The notes: a model not told the origin generated them from the sequence alone. A stretch of DNA of 64,000 nt from 3107 sp965216225 (GCA_965216225.1 CBDCFF010000034.1:1-64000); one strand, 5' to 3'; shown: positions 8,239-17,571, counted from the stretch's first letter. Made by a program: numbers and translations.

Positions 8239-9759
8239 ATGCCGGGCTGTCATGTCACTGACCAACAAATGAGGCTCTTCATGACGCTCAGATCGACCCA
8301 TTCCGTTGCCGTTGCCGCTGCCAAGGCGGGGATCAGCCAGGCAACGGGCTATCGGCTGCAAGCTGACCCAATTTTACCATCACAGAAGAAGGCCCCTCGC
8401 GGCCGGCGGCGTCCGGACCCGCTGGCGGACATTTTTGATGCGGAGGTCGTGCCGCTTCTGCGGTCCTCACCGGGGATCCGACCTGTGGCGGTTTACGAGG
8501 AGCTTCTGCGTCGGCATTCTGATCTGGGTACGGGCATCCGACGGACTCCGGAGCGACGGATACGCGCCTGGAATGCGGAACACGGCCCTGAACAGGACGT
8601 CATTTTCCGGCAGACCCACACACCGGGCAAAATGGGCCTGTCGGATTTCACCGCCATGGGCAAGTTGGGTGTGACCATTGCCGGTGAGGCACTGGGCCAT
8701 CGACTGTATCACTTCCGGCTTGCCTATAGCGGGTTTCAGCACGCCCACGTCGTGCTGGGCGGCGAAAGCTATGTGGCGCTGGCTGAGGGATTGCAGAACG
8801 CCCTCTGGACGCTCGGCGGCGTGCCACACAATCATGGAACTGACAGCCTGTCGGCGGCCTTCAAGAACCTGGATAAGTCATCCCGGGCCGATCTAACCGA
8901 CCGCTTCGACGCCCTGTGCAACCATTATGGAATGACGCCGACGCGCAACAACAAGGGCGTCGCACACGAGAACGGTTCCATCGAGAGCCCCAATGGGCAT
9001 CTGAAGCGCACCATTGAGGACGCGCTGGTCATGCGTGGGTCGCGCGACTTCGAAAGCTTGCAAGATTATCGTCGCTTCATCGACGAGATCGTGGGCCGGA
9101 TCAACGCCCGCAATGCCAAGCGTATCGATGCGGAACGTGCGAGCCTCAGACCTTTGCCGACGCGGCGGACCACGGATTACGAGGAGATCACGTTGCGCGT
9201 CACTTCCTCCGGGGGCTTCACCTTGCGCAAGGTGTTCTACACCGTGCCATCCCGGTTGATCGGGCATCAGCTGCGGGTTCGGCTCTACGATGATCGGTTG
9301 GAGCTGTTCCTGGGAAGCTCTGCCCTGCTAACGCTGACACGCGGACGAGCCTCGAGCACCGGGAGCCATGGGCACGTGGTCAATTACCACCACGTCATCC
9401 ACTCCTTGCGCAAAAAGCCCATGGCGCTGATGGGGCTGGTCTATCGGGATCAGCTATTCCCGCGCCGGGCGTTCCGTAACATGTTCGCATTCCTGCTGGA
9501 GCAGACCAGTGAGAAGGCGGCGTGTCGCATGGTTGTCGATCTTCTGGCGCTGGCACACGAGCGGGGCTGCGAGGCTGAATTGGCAGCGCAGCTTGAGGAG
9601 GACCTTCGCCAGAAGCGCCCGCCTGACATGGCGGCCCTACGCGCAGTGTTTAGCCCATCACAAGACGCACTCCCCCAAGTCGCGGTGCAACTGGCCGACC
9701 TGTCATCTTACGACCAGTTGGTCGGCGGTACGCCATCCGCTCAGGAGGTGACAGCATGA
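8239..9759 (+). CDS. istA: IS21 transposase IstA
   Basis: 506 aa from ATG 8239, which has AAGGGG seven bases upstream. The longer start at 8212 has its purine-rich stretch directly abutting the ATG. An N-terminal helix-turn-helix (AAAKAGISQATGYRLQ) precedes an rve-type DDE core with acidic residues in GLSDFTAMGK, HNHGTDSLSAAF and ENGSIESPNGHLKR. A C-terminal beta-barrel region follows (VTSSGGFTLRKVFYTVP). IstA cuts and joins element ends. The stop overlaps istB (ATGA). Confidence 0.93.
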   Translation: MPGCHVTDQQMRLFMTLRSTHSVAVAAAKAGISQATGYRLQADPILPSQKKAPRGRRRPDPLADIFDAEVVPLLRSSPGIRPVAVYEELLRRHSDLGTGIRRTPERRIRAWNAEHGPEQDVIFRQTHTPGKMGLSDFTAMGKLGVTIAGEALGHRLYHFRLAYSGFQHAHVVLGGESYVALAEGLQNALWTLGGVPHNHGTDSLSAAFKNLDKSSRADLTDRFDALCNHYGMTPTRNNKGVAHENGSIESPNGHLKRTIEDALVMRGSRDFESLQDYRRFIDEIVGRINARNAKRIDAERASLRPLPTRRTTDYEEITLRVTSSGGFTLRKVFYTVPSRLIGHQLRVRLYDDRLELFLGSSALLTLTRGRASSTGSHGHVVNYHHVIHSLRKKPMALMGLVYRDQLFPRRAFRNMFAFLLEQTSEKAACRMVVDLLALAHERGCEAELAAQLEEDLRQKRPPDMAALRAVFSPSQDALPQVAVQLADLSSYDQLVGGTPSAQEVTA

Positions 9760-10565
9760 CATCGCCCCAGACCGATACCGCCCGCCTAACCTTGGCTCTG
9801 ACCGAATTGCGCTTGCCAGCCATCAAGGCGCTATGGCCGCGCTTTGCGGAACAAGCCGACAAGGAAGGCTGGCCCGCCGCTCGGATGCTCAGCACCCTGG
9901 TGGAGCATGAACTGGCTGAACGAGATCGCCGTCGTATCGAGCGACATCTCGCACAGGCACGCCTGTTGCCCGGAAAAACGATCGACACCTTCGACTTCAC
10001 AGCCGTCCCCATGCTGTCCAAGGCCCATGTCAGTGCGATCACCGCTGGCGACAGCTGGATCGGAAAGGGCGGCAACATCCTGCTGTTTGGGCCGCCAGGT
10101 GTGGGCAAATCACATCTCGGCTCAGCCATCGGGCTCGCCCTTGTCGAGCAAGGCTACCGCGTCCTATTCAGCCGCACCACCGATCTGGTCCAGAAACTCC
10201 AACAGGCCCGCCGCGATCTCGTCCTCGAAAGTGCCATTGCAAAGCTCGACAAATTCCATCTGCTGATCCTCGATGACATCACCTACGTCACCAAGGATCA
10301 GGCTGAAACCAGTGTGCTCTTCGAACTCATCAGCGCGAGATATGAACGCCGCTCAATGTTGATCACGGCCAACCAGCCCTTCGGGGAGTGGAATGCGATT
10401 TTTCCAGACCCGGCCATGACATTGGCCGCCGTCGACAGGCTCGTGCACCACGCAACCATCTTCGAGATGAATGTCGAAAGCTACCGGCGAAGAGCAGCAC
10501 AAAAGGCAAAGGGGCCGGGAAGGCCTGCACAAAAAGCCACACCGGAAAACACCAAAGCTGATTGA
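9756..10565 (+). CDS. istB: IS21 helper ATPase IstB
   Basis: 269 aa DnaA/DnaC-like AAA+ ATPase that selects the target for IstA. Walker A is GPPGVGKSH (about residue 112), Walker B is LLILDDI, and a sensor-like ITANQPF follows. The C-terminus is Lys/Arg-rich. It is coupled to istA by a 4-bp overlap. Confidence 0.93.
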   Translation: MTSPQTDTARLTLALTELRLPAIKALWPRFAEQADKEGWPAARMLSTLVEHELAERDRRRIERHLAQARLLPGKTIDTFDFTAVPMLSKAHVSAITAGDSWIGKGGNILLFGPPGVGKSHLGSAIGLALVEQGYRVLFSRTTDLVQKLQQARRDLVLESAIAKLDKFHLLILDDITYVTKDQAETSVLFELISARYERRSMLITANQPFGEWNAIFPDPAMTLAAVDRLVHHATIFEMNVESYRRRAAQKAKGPGRPAQKATPENTKAD

Positions 10566-10692
10566 CGCTCCGCGACAATCAAAAAACAAACCCCTTGATC
10601 GCGGCACAAAAGCCCGGCATCGTCCCAAACGTCGCGACCAAGGATTCTCATCCTGATTGACGCGCACTTCTCATCTTGATTGTCGCGCTACA

Positions 10693-10937
10693 ATCGCCAG
10701 GGTTGCTACTGCTCTTGATAATGCGATCAAGTAATGCCAAAGGCTTTTGTGTAGCGTAACCGAGGCGCTCTTTCGATGATCTTCCTATAGCGTTAATTCC
10801 CCACACATCACGCAAAGATGCCATTGTGTACCAATTCCCTGCACCATCCTGAAATTCAGGAACGTTCTTGAATCGGTATGGTTTATTACCTCGATTATAA
10901 GATCGTTCCTTTTGAACATGGAAAGTATGATTTCCTA
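10693..10937 (-). pseudogene. Middle part of DNA methyltransferase gene (transposon copy 1)
   Basis: It encodes LGNHTFHVQKERSYNRG.. through RLGYATQKPLALLDRIIKSSSNPGD, including the TQKP motif that precedes the AdoMet-binding loop in N4/N6 amino-methyltransferases. It is bounded by IS5a at 10938 and IS21 at 10692. Removing 10938-15801 with one TA joins it in frame to 15804 onward (LLYYAKS-LGNHTF). Confidence 0.85.
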
Positions 10938-11779
10938 GGGCCTGTTGAGATTCGGGGTTTTCATTTGCGCTGACCTCTGATTCATTCTTTCCAAAAGGGA
11001 GAATGAAATGTTGAGCGAGCGTTTTGTTATCAATGACGCGCAATGGGCTTTGATGGAACCGCATTGTTTTGGCAAGAAACGCGATCCCGGTCGCACTGGC
11101 GGTGACAGCCGTCTTTTTCTGGAAGCCGTATTGTGGATTGCTCGAACCGGGGCGCCCTGGCGTGATCTTCCATCCGGCTTTGGCAATTGGAACACCGTTT
11201 ACAAACGTTTCCGCCATTGGGTAAAAGCCGATGTTTTCAAACGGATATTTGACGCTGTCTCAAATGACCCTGACATGGAGTATGTCATGATTGACGGCAC
11301 AATCGTGAAGGTCCACCGCCACGGGCAGGGCGCAAAAGGGGGGCTCAAAGCCAGGCTATCGGACGCTCTCGCGGTGGAATTACCACCAAAATCCTGGCTC
11401 TGACAGATGCACTTGGCAATCTTGTCTCCTTCCGCCTGATGCCTGGGCAAGCCCACGATTTGAGCGAAACATCCGAGTTGATCGAGGGTGTTTCGTGCGA
11501 GATGCTCCTCGCGGATCGGGCGTTTGATGCCGACTGGTTGCGCGAAAATCTGGACAAGTCGGGGATTGTGCCAGTCATTCCGCCCAGATCGAACCGGAAG
11601 TTTCCGCCGGAATTTGACAAACACTGCTACAAATGGCGACACCTGATCGAGAATTACTTCCAGAAACTCAAGGAATTCAAGCGTATTGCGTTGCGGGCCT
11701 GCAAAACAGATCAGAGCTTCTCCTCCATGATCTATCTGGCCGCGGCTATCATCAACTCACGATGAATCTCAACAGGCCC
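10938..11779 (+). mobile_element. IS5a copy 1 (IS5 family, IS427-like, 842 bp)
   Basis: The ends are perfect inverted copies of GGGCCTGTTGAGATTC, with TA on both outer sides (10936-10937 and 11780-11781). A second copy in direct orientation is at 14949-15801. Confidence 0.88.
11008..11765 (+). CDS. IS5 family transposase, two-frame (IS5a copy 1)
   Basis: The first frame (11008-11403) encodes the DUF4096-like N-terminal part (MLSERFVINDAQWALMEPHC, PSGFGNWNTVYKRF, YVMIDGTIVKVHRHG). The second frame, open by 11355 and running to 11765, encodes QAIGRSRGGITTKILALTDA, the acidic LADRAFDADWL, and YKWRHLIENYFQKLKEFKRI. The frames overlap at an A4G6 run near 11333-11342, a plausible site for programmed -1 frameshifting as known in this group. 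Both halves appear intact. Confidence 0.82.
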
Positions 11780-11781
11780 TA

Positions 11782-12945
11782 GTCACCCGGAATTGTAATT
11801 TGTATCATTGACTGAGCGGGAATTGAGGAGGATGTTGCGATGGTGGGACGTTTGGCGGATGCAGTGGTTCTGAGCGAAGATGAGCGCCGTTTTCTCGAGG
11901 GTCAGGTTCGGCGTCACAAAGCGGCACGTTCGCTGTCGGACCGATGCCGGATGATCCTGCTGTGCGCCGATGGATTGGCGAGCAAGGAAGTGGCGGCCCG
12001 GCTTGGGGTGCATGAACACACAGTCGGCAAATGGCGCAGACGTTTTGTGCGATGCCGGATTGAAGGTCTCACCGACGAATACCGCTCCGGTCGCCCGCGC
12101 ACCGTGTCGGACGATCAGGTGACTGCGGTGATTGAGCGCACGCTGAACACGACCCCGAGGGATGCGACCCATTGGTCGCTCCGAAGCATGGCAGCCGCGA
12201 CGGGACTGTCGCACACCACCATCCGGCGGATTTGGAACGGGTTCGGCCTGCAACCGCACCGAAGCGAGACATTCAAGCTCTCAACCGACCCGCTGTTCGT
12301 GGACAAGGTGCACGATATCGTCGGGCTGTACCTGTCACCGCCGAACAGGGCTATCGTGTTGTGTGTTGACGAGAAATCGCAAATCCAGGCGCTGGATCGC
12401 GAACAGCCTGTGCTGCCAATGGCGCCCGGCGTGGCCGAGCGGCGCACCCACACCTACATCCGACACGGCACGACGTCGCTTTTTGCAGCACTGGATATCG
12501 CCACCGGCGCCGTGATCGGCAAATGCTACAAGCGGCACCGCGCCACCGAGTTCCTCGACTTCCTCAAACAGATCGACCGGCAGATGCCGGACGGGCCGGA
12601 GGTGCATATCGTCATGGACAATTACGCCACCCACAAAACCCCGAAGATCAAGGCCTGGCTGGCACGCCGCCCGCATTGGCATGTCCACTTCACACCGCCC
12701 CCGGCTGGTTGGATCAATCAGGTGGAGCGTTGGTTTGCTGAACTGACGCGCAAGAAACTGCAGCGCGGCGTCCATCGTTCAACGGCGGAACTGGAAGCCG
12801 ATATCGCTGCATTTATCGAGGCCCATAACGAAAACCCCAAACCCTACAAATGGGTCAAACCCGCCGACCATATCCTCGCCTCCGTCAAGCGGTTCTGCCA
12901 ACGCGCCCAACAAAACTCATGTGCCGAACTTTAGATGCAGGTGAC
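11782..12945 (+). mobile_element. IS630a copy 1 (1164 bp)
   Basis: Ends are GTCACCCGGAATTG and, inverted, GTCACCTGCATC, flanked by TA on each side (11780-11781, 12946-12947) as expected for IS630. The next copy starts right after the shared TA. Confidence 0.9.
11840..12934 (+). CDS. IS630 family transposase (copy 1)
   Basis: 364 aa. An N-terminal winged-helix part (SDRCRMILLCADGLASKEVAARLGVHEHTVGKW) is followed by a DDE core with acidic residues in VLCVDEKSQIQALDR, VHIVMDNYATHKTPK and WINQVERWFAELTRK. ATG 11840 follows GAGGAGG. This copy has TPPPAGWINQ where copy 2 has TPTSASWINQ, a difference next to the catalytic Glu motif. Confidence 0.92.
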   Translation: MVGRLADAVVLSEDERRFLEGQVRRHKAARSLSDRCRMILLCADGLASKEVAARLGVHEHTVGKWRRRFVRCRIEGLTDEYRSGRPRTVSDDQVTAVIERTLNTTPRDATHWSLRSMAAATGLSHTTIRRIWNGFGLQPHRSETFKLSTDPLFVDKVHDIVGLYLSPPNRAIVLCVDEKSQIQALDREQPVLPMAPGVAERRTHTYIRHGTTSLFAALDIATGAVIGKCYKRHRATEFLDFLKQIDRQMPDGPEVHIVMDNYATHKTPKIKAWLARRPHWHVHFTPPPAGWINQVERWFAELTRKKLQRGVHRSTAELEADIAAFIEAHNENPKPYKWVKPADHILASVKRFCQRAQQNSCAEL

Positions 12946-12947
12946 TA

Positions 12948-14111
12948 GTCACCCGGAATTGTAATTTGTATCATTGACTGAGCGGGAATTGAGGAGGATG
13001 TTGCGATGGTGGGACGTTTGGCGGATGCAGTGGTTTTGAGCGAAGATGAGCGCCGTTTTCTCGAGGGTCAGGTTCGGCGTCACAAAGCGGCACGTTCGCT
13101 GTCGGACCGATGCCGGATGATCCTGCTGTGCGCCGATGGATTGGCGAGCAAGGAAGTGGCGGCCCGGCTTGGGGTGCATGAACACACAGTCGGCAAATGG
13201 CGCAGACGTTTTGTGCGATGCCGGATTGAAGGTCTCACCGACGAATACCGCTCCGGTCGCCCGCGCACCGTGTCGGACGATCAGGTGACTGCGGTGATTG
13301 AGCGCACGCTGAACACGACCCCGAGGGATGCGACCCATTGGTCGCTCCGAAGCATGGCTGCGGCGACGGGACTGTCGCACACCACCATCCGGCGGATTTG
13401 GAACGCGTTCGGCCTGCAACCGCACCGAAGCGAGACATTCAAGCTCTCAACCGACCCGCTGTTCGTGGACAAGGTGCACGATATCGTCGGGCTGTACCTG
13501 TCACCGCCGAACAGGGCTATCGTGTTGTGTGTTGACGAGAAATCGCAAATCCAGGCGCTGGATCGCGAACAGCCTGTGCTGCCAATGGCGCCCGGCGTGG
13601 CCGAGCGGCGCACCCACACCTACATCCGACACGGCACGACGTCGCTTTTTGCAGCACTGGATATCGCCACCGGCGCCGTGATCGGCAAATGCTACAAGCG
13701 GCACCGCGCCACCGAGTTCCTCGACTTCCTCAAACAGATCGACCGGCAGATGCCGGACGGGCCGGAGGTGCATATCGTCATGGACAATTATGCCACCCAC
13801 AAAACCCCGAAGATCAAGGCCTGGCTGGCACGCCGCCCGCATTGGCATGTCCACTTCACACCGACCTCGGCCAGTTGGATCAATCAGGTGGAGCGTTGGT
13901 TTGCTGAACTGACGCGCAAGAAACTGCAGCGCGGCGTCCATCGTTCAACGGCGGAACTGGAAGCCGATATCGCTGCATTTATCGAGGCTCATAACGAAAA
14001 CCCCAAACCCTACAAATGGGTCAAACCCGCCGACCATATCCTCGCCTCCGTCAAGCGGTTCTGCCAACGCGCCCAACAAAACTCATGTGCCGAACTTTAG
14101 ATGCAGGTGAC
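12948..14111 (+). mobile_element. IS630a copy 2 (1164 bp), head-to-tail with copy 1
   Basis: Same ends and length as copy 1, separated from it by a single TA (12946-12947). The right side is TA 14112-14113, then IS5c begins. Confidence 0.9.
13006..14100 (+). CDS. IS630 family transposase (copy 2)
   Basis: 364 aa and intact, nearly identical to copy 1. It differs at RIWNAFG (RIWNGFG in copy 1) and carries the usual HFTPTSASWINQVERWF motif, so it is probably the more functional of the pair. Confidence 0.92.
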   Translation: MVGRLADAVVLSEDERRFLEGQVRRHKAARSLSDRCRMILLCADGLASKEVAARLGVHEHTVGKWRRRFVRCRIEGLTDEYRSGRPRTVSDDQVTAVIERTLNTTPRDATHWSLRSMAAATGLSHTTIRRIWNAFGLQPHRSETFKLSTDPLFVDKVHDIVGLYLSPPNRAIVLCVDEKSQIQALDREQPVLPMAPGVAERRTHTYIRHGTTSLFAALDIATGAVIGKCYKRHRATEFLDFLKQIDRQMPDGPEVHIVMDNYATHKTPKIKAWLARRPHWHVHFTPTSASWINQVERWFAELTRKKLQRGVHRSTAELEADIAAFIEAHNENPKPYKWVKPADHILASVKRFCQRAQQNSCAEL

Positions 14112-14113
14112 TA

Positions 14114-14946
14114 GGGTCAGGACTCATAGCCAGAATATGACGGTTGCAGCGATGTATATGGCGGATTTGAATACGTGTGCGCATCGGTCATAGCGCATCG
14201 CGATGCGCCTCCAATCCTTGAGTTTTGCGAACAGGTTTTCGACCTTGTGCCGCCTCTTGTAGGTTTCGGCGCAGTGGGGGATGGTTTTTTTGCGGTTTTT
14301 CTTTGAAGGGATGCAAACCTCAATCTTCTGATCTTCAACGATTTTTCGAACCTTTGCGCTGTCGTAACCCCGATCCGCGATCAGAACCCTGGCCGCAGGC
14401 AGGTTGGGCAGCAAAACATCCGCGCCCTTGAAGTCGCTACGCTGACCCGCCGTCAGATGCAGCCTGACAGGGCGACCCGCACCGTCTCCAACGACATGCA
14501 GTTTCGTATTCAGTCCTCCCTTTGTACGCCCGATCAGGCGCGGCTCGGAGCCCCCTTTTTGAGGCTGGACGCCGTGCGATGTGCTTTGAGATGGGTTGCG
14601 TCAATCATGAGAGTGTCGGCGTCCGGGCCAGAGGGGTTGGCCAATTCTTCGAAAATTCGCTCGAAAATACCTTTGCGGGACCAGCGCACAAACCGATTGT
14701 AGAGCGTTTTGTGAGGGCCGTATTCGGCAGGTGCATCGCGCCAGCGTTAACCGTTGCGAATAATGAAAATAATACCACTCAACACACGACGGTCATCGAC
14801 CCTGGGCTTGCCATGGGACTTGGGAAAGAAGGGCTCAAGGCGCGCTGTTTGTGCCTCCGTCAGCCAGAAAGGATCGCTCATGTCACTACTCCGTTTTGCA
14901 GAACACTGATTCACAGGTTCAAAACAAAGTCAATGGGTCCTGACCC
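14114..14946 (-). mobile_element. IS5c copy 2 (833 bp)
   Basis: Ends GGGTCAGGACTCATAGCC and inverted GGGTCAGGACCCATTG, flanked by TA at 14112-14113 and 14947-14948. Uninterrupted version of the element split at 6966-17636. Confidence 0.88.
14124..14881 (-). CDS. IS5 family transposase, two-frame (IS5c copy 2)
   Basis: The N-terminal frame starts at ATG 14881 (MSDPFWLTEAQTARLEPFFP). The C-terminal frame ends at 14124 with VLIADRGYDSAKVRKI and YKRRHKVENLFAKLKD. They meet at an A5G5 run near 14558-14567, where frameshifting would join them. In the N-terminal half a base difference near 14748 gives GLTLARCTCRIRP in place of GLRWRDAPAEYGP of copy 3, so this copy may be impaired. Confidence 0.7.
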
Positions 14947-14948
14947 TA

Positions 14949-15801
14949 GGGCCTGTTGAGATTCAGGGTTTTCATTTTAGCTGACATCTGATTCATTCTT
15001 TCCAAAAGGGAGAATGAAATGTTGAGCGAGCGTTTTGTTATCAATGACGCGCAATGGGCTTTGATGGAACCGCATTGTTTTGGCAAGAAACGCGATCCCG
15101 GTCGCACTGGCGGTGACAGCCGTCTTTTTCTGGAAGCCGTATTGTGGATTGCTCGAACCGGGGCGCCCTGGCGTGATCTTCCATCCGGCTTTGGCAATTG
15201 GAACACCGTTTACAAACGTTTCCGCCATTGGGTAAGAGCCGATGTTTTCAAACGGATATTTGACGCTGTCTCAAATGACCCTGACATGGAGTATGTCATG
15301 ATTGACGGCACAATCGTGAAGGTCCACCGCCACGGGCAGGGCGCAAAAGGGGGGCTCAAAGCCAGGCTACAGGGCGCTCTCACAGTACTCTTTTTCTGGA
15401 ATTACCACCAGAATCCTGGCTCTGACAGATGCGCCTGGCAATCTTGTCTCCTTCCGCCTGATGCCTGGGCAAGCCCACGATTTGAGCGAAACATCCGAGT
15501 TGATCGAGGGTGTTTCGTGCGAGATGCTCCTCGCGGATCGGGCGTTTGATGCCGACTGGTTGCGCGAAAATCTGGACAAGTCGGGGATTGTGCCAGTCAT
15601 TCCGCCCAGATCGAACCGGAAGTTTCCGCCGGAATTTGACAAACACTGCTACAAATGGCGACACCTGATCGAAAATTACTTCCGGAAACTCAAGGAATTC
15701 AAGCGTATTGCGTTGCGGGCCTGTAAAACAGATCAGAGCTTCTCCTCCATGATCTATCTGGCCGCGGCTATCATCAACTCACGGTGAATCTCAACAGGCC
15801 C
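14949..15801 (+). mobile_element. IS5a copy 2 (853 bp)
   Basis: Same inverted ends as IS5a copy 1, with TA at 14947-14948 and 15802-15803. It is 11 bp longer than copy 1 because of a changed stretch at about 15370-15400. Confidence 0.87.
15019..15787 (+). pseudogene. IS5a transposase, copy 2, altered at the frame junction
   Basis: The first half matches copy 1 up to KARL. Where copy 1 has CTCTCGCGGTGGAATTACC, this copy has an unrelated, 11-bp longer stretch (CTCTCACAGTACTCTTTTTC then TGGAATTACC). This removes the IGRSRGG segment and changes the frame relation. The second half (15461-15787, MPGQAHDLSET.. to the stop) is intact. Likely inactive. Confidence 0.7.
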
Positions 15802-15803
15802 TA

Positions 15804-16352
15804 ATGATTTTGCATAATAAAGCAATATGTCATGCTTGCGACCAAACCAGCGTTTACTAACCCCGCCGGTCCGATATGCCCATATAACCTCATTCAAAAA
15901 TTACGATGCCCGAATATCGCATCCATCATGACCTTGATGTAGTGCGAGGCTGTGGGGTCGCAGTGCAGATAAATGCTCCCTGTCGGCTTGAGAATGCCGC
16001 GCATGGGCAAGAGCCGTTGAACCATGTAGGACAAATATGCCAGCAAGCGCGGATTGGTCTTGCGAAGCGCATTCATCCATATCTTCCAGAACTGTGCCGC
16101 ATCATCGTCAATGCCCGCTTCGCGCATCAGGACCGGCATTTGGCGGATCGCCCGTTCGCGTTCCTCGTCCAGTTCCCAGAGGTCACAAAACGCCTCAATC
16201 TGGTCTGGCAAAGGCCGCCCCGTTTCATCCTTGTATATGGCATTGTAGTCACGGCTCGAATTGAACGGCGGGTCAAGATAAATCAGGTCCACGCTGCCCA
16301 AAGGCATATCCTGCATGACAGTCAGACAATCGCCATAATAGAGCCGGTTCAT
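15804..16352 (-). pseudogene. 5' part of DNA methyltransferase-nuclease gene (transposon copy 1)
   Basis: ATG 16352 overlaps the transposase stop, so the two genes are coupled. The first 153 codons carry the N4/N6 amino-methyltransferase motif IV (DLIYLDPPFNSSRDY) and a PTGSIYLHCDPTASHYIK segment. After HRNF the frame hits TGA at about 15894-15896. Reading one frame over continues perfectly with NEVIWAYRTGGVSKRWFGRK, so one base has been lost or gained at the T5 run near 15897. The gene is then cut by the IS train at 15801. With motif IV before the AdoMet loop it is of the beta architecture. Confidence 0.82.
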
Positions 16353-17295
16353 GCCACCAAGTCCCGGTAGCGCAGTCTCTTGCCCACGATGCCACGGGCG
16401 AGAAACGCCATTTGGTCCAGCGTGTCCATGTCACGAATGTTGTTGCGGCCCGTGAACTCCGCAACATACCGATCAAGATGCTTGTCCGAAATATGATGAA
16501 AGGTGCCGTGGTAGCCACGCTTGAACAAGCTCCGGAATCCTTCCATGCCATTGGTATGAACATCATCCCGGACATATTCTCCGGCACTGTGATTCACGGC
16601 TTCGTGGTGACGGGGAAGGCCTCGATAGGCCGTCGCTTCGTCGGTGTATACAGTTGCCGTTTCCTTTGTCCGATCAGCGACAAACTTGTGCATCGTCGCT
16701 GCGTCCGTCCGGTCCACGACCGCCGCGCTGATTTGCTTGGTCTCGCGGTCCTTCACCCCTCTGCGACAATCGCCTTGCCTACGCTTCCGCGCCCGGTCAG
16801 TTGCTTGCGCTTCGACTTCGGCATGTTCTTCCGCTTGCCACCGACTGCCGTTTCGTCCGCTTCCACCGGGCCGGGGAAGGGCTTGTTGATGCCGCCCATG
16901 AACCCTTCGCGGATGCGCTGCATCAGAAACCACGCCGTAGCCTGTCGAATACCAAGCTCACGATACAGTTTCATGCTTGAAGTGCCTTTTATGCCCGTGG
17001 TCATCATGTAGAGGGCGATGGCCCACTCCTGAAAGCCGATCTTGCTGGACTGCATGGCCGTTCCCTTGCGAACCGAGAAATACCCACGGCAGTCCCTGCA
17101 TCTGTAGGGCATGGGCTTGCGGCTCTTTGCAACCGCATAATTGACGGACCCGCAATCCGGGCAATAGCGTTCGCCGTTTGGCCAACGCTGTTCTTCGAAC
17201 CACGCTTCGGCAGTGGTGTCGTCAGGGAACATCTTGAGCAGATTAACGACGGTGATCCCTTGCCTATGCGACCGTCCGGGTGCCTTTTGCGTCAT
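16349..17295 (-). pseudogene. IS1595-like transposase, frameshifted
   Basis: Start ATG 17295 has AAGGAGG eight bases upstream. The N-terminal zinc-ribbon is clear (RYCPDCGSVNYAV and YRCRDCRGYFSVRKG). The DDE-type core begins PVEADETAVGGKRK and ends with HTNGMEGFRSLFKRGYHGTFHHISDKHL. The frame breaks near 16757, where GTCGCAGAGGGGTG appears to hold two extra bases (GCAGGGGTG would keep the frame). It terminates inside the methylase start. Confidence 0.85.
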
Positions 17296-17387
17296 CGAAT
17301 CGCCTCCTTGTTGGCAAGCAATGTGCCTCAATATCGGGGCGGTGTCAAGCGATTTTGGCAAGTTAAGCGTATAAGCCCCAAACCGAT

Positions 17388-17571
17388 TATAGAGCGTTTT
17401 GTGAGGGCCGTATTCGACAGGCGCATCGCGCCAGCGTTAACCGTTGCGAATAATGAAAATAATACCACTCAACACACGACGGTCATCGACCCTGGGCTTG
17501 CCATGGGGCTTGGGAAAGAAGGGCTCAAGGCGCGCTGTTTGTGCCTCCGTCAGCCAGAAAGGATCGCTCAT
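17388..17571 (-). pseudogene. 5' part of IS5c transposase copy 1
   Basis: It starts MSDPFWLTEAQTARLEPFFPKPHGKPRVDDR and is cut by the IS1595-like transposon. The other part is at 6976-7549. Confidence 0.75.

Larger units (their letters stand above)
8055..10692 (+). mobile_element. IS21 copy 1 (2638 bp)
   Basis: The ends read TGCTGCGCGACAAACAAGG (left) and, inverted, TGTAGCGCGACAATCAAG (right), flanked by ATCGCC at 8049-8054 and 10693-10698. Each end carries at least two related direct repeats of the form GTCAATCAGGATGAGAA, the multiple-terminal-repeat organisation of the IS21 family. Copies 2 (35156-37793) and 3 (57663-60300) have exactly the same length. Confidence 0.93.
7550..17379 (-). 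mobile_element. IS1595-like transposon with methyltransferase-nuclease passenger, heavily interrupted
   Basis: It is bounded by perfect 27-bp inverted repeats beginning GGGGCTTATACGCTTAACTT at both ends and flanked by the 8-bp duplication AAACCGAT. The minus strand encodes, in order, an IS1595-type transposase, a DNA methyltransferase with nuclease-like C-terminus, and a small basic protein. Without the IS21 (8055-10692) and the five-element IS train (10938-15801) the backbone is about 2.3 kb, and about 2.8 kb if the deletion in the methylase is restored. A truncated relative is at 38273-39217. Confidence 0.85.

Noticed and set aside
10938..15801. Composite transposon bounded by IS5a copies
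   Set aside because: All internal junctions are explained by separate TA insertions; no cargo gene other than IS lies between the two IS5a copies.
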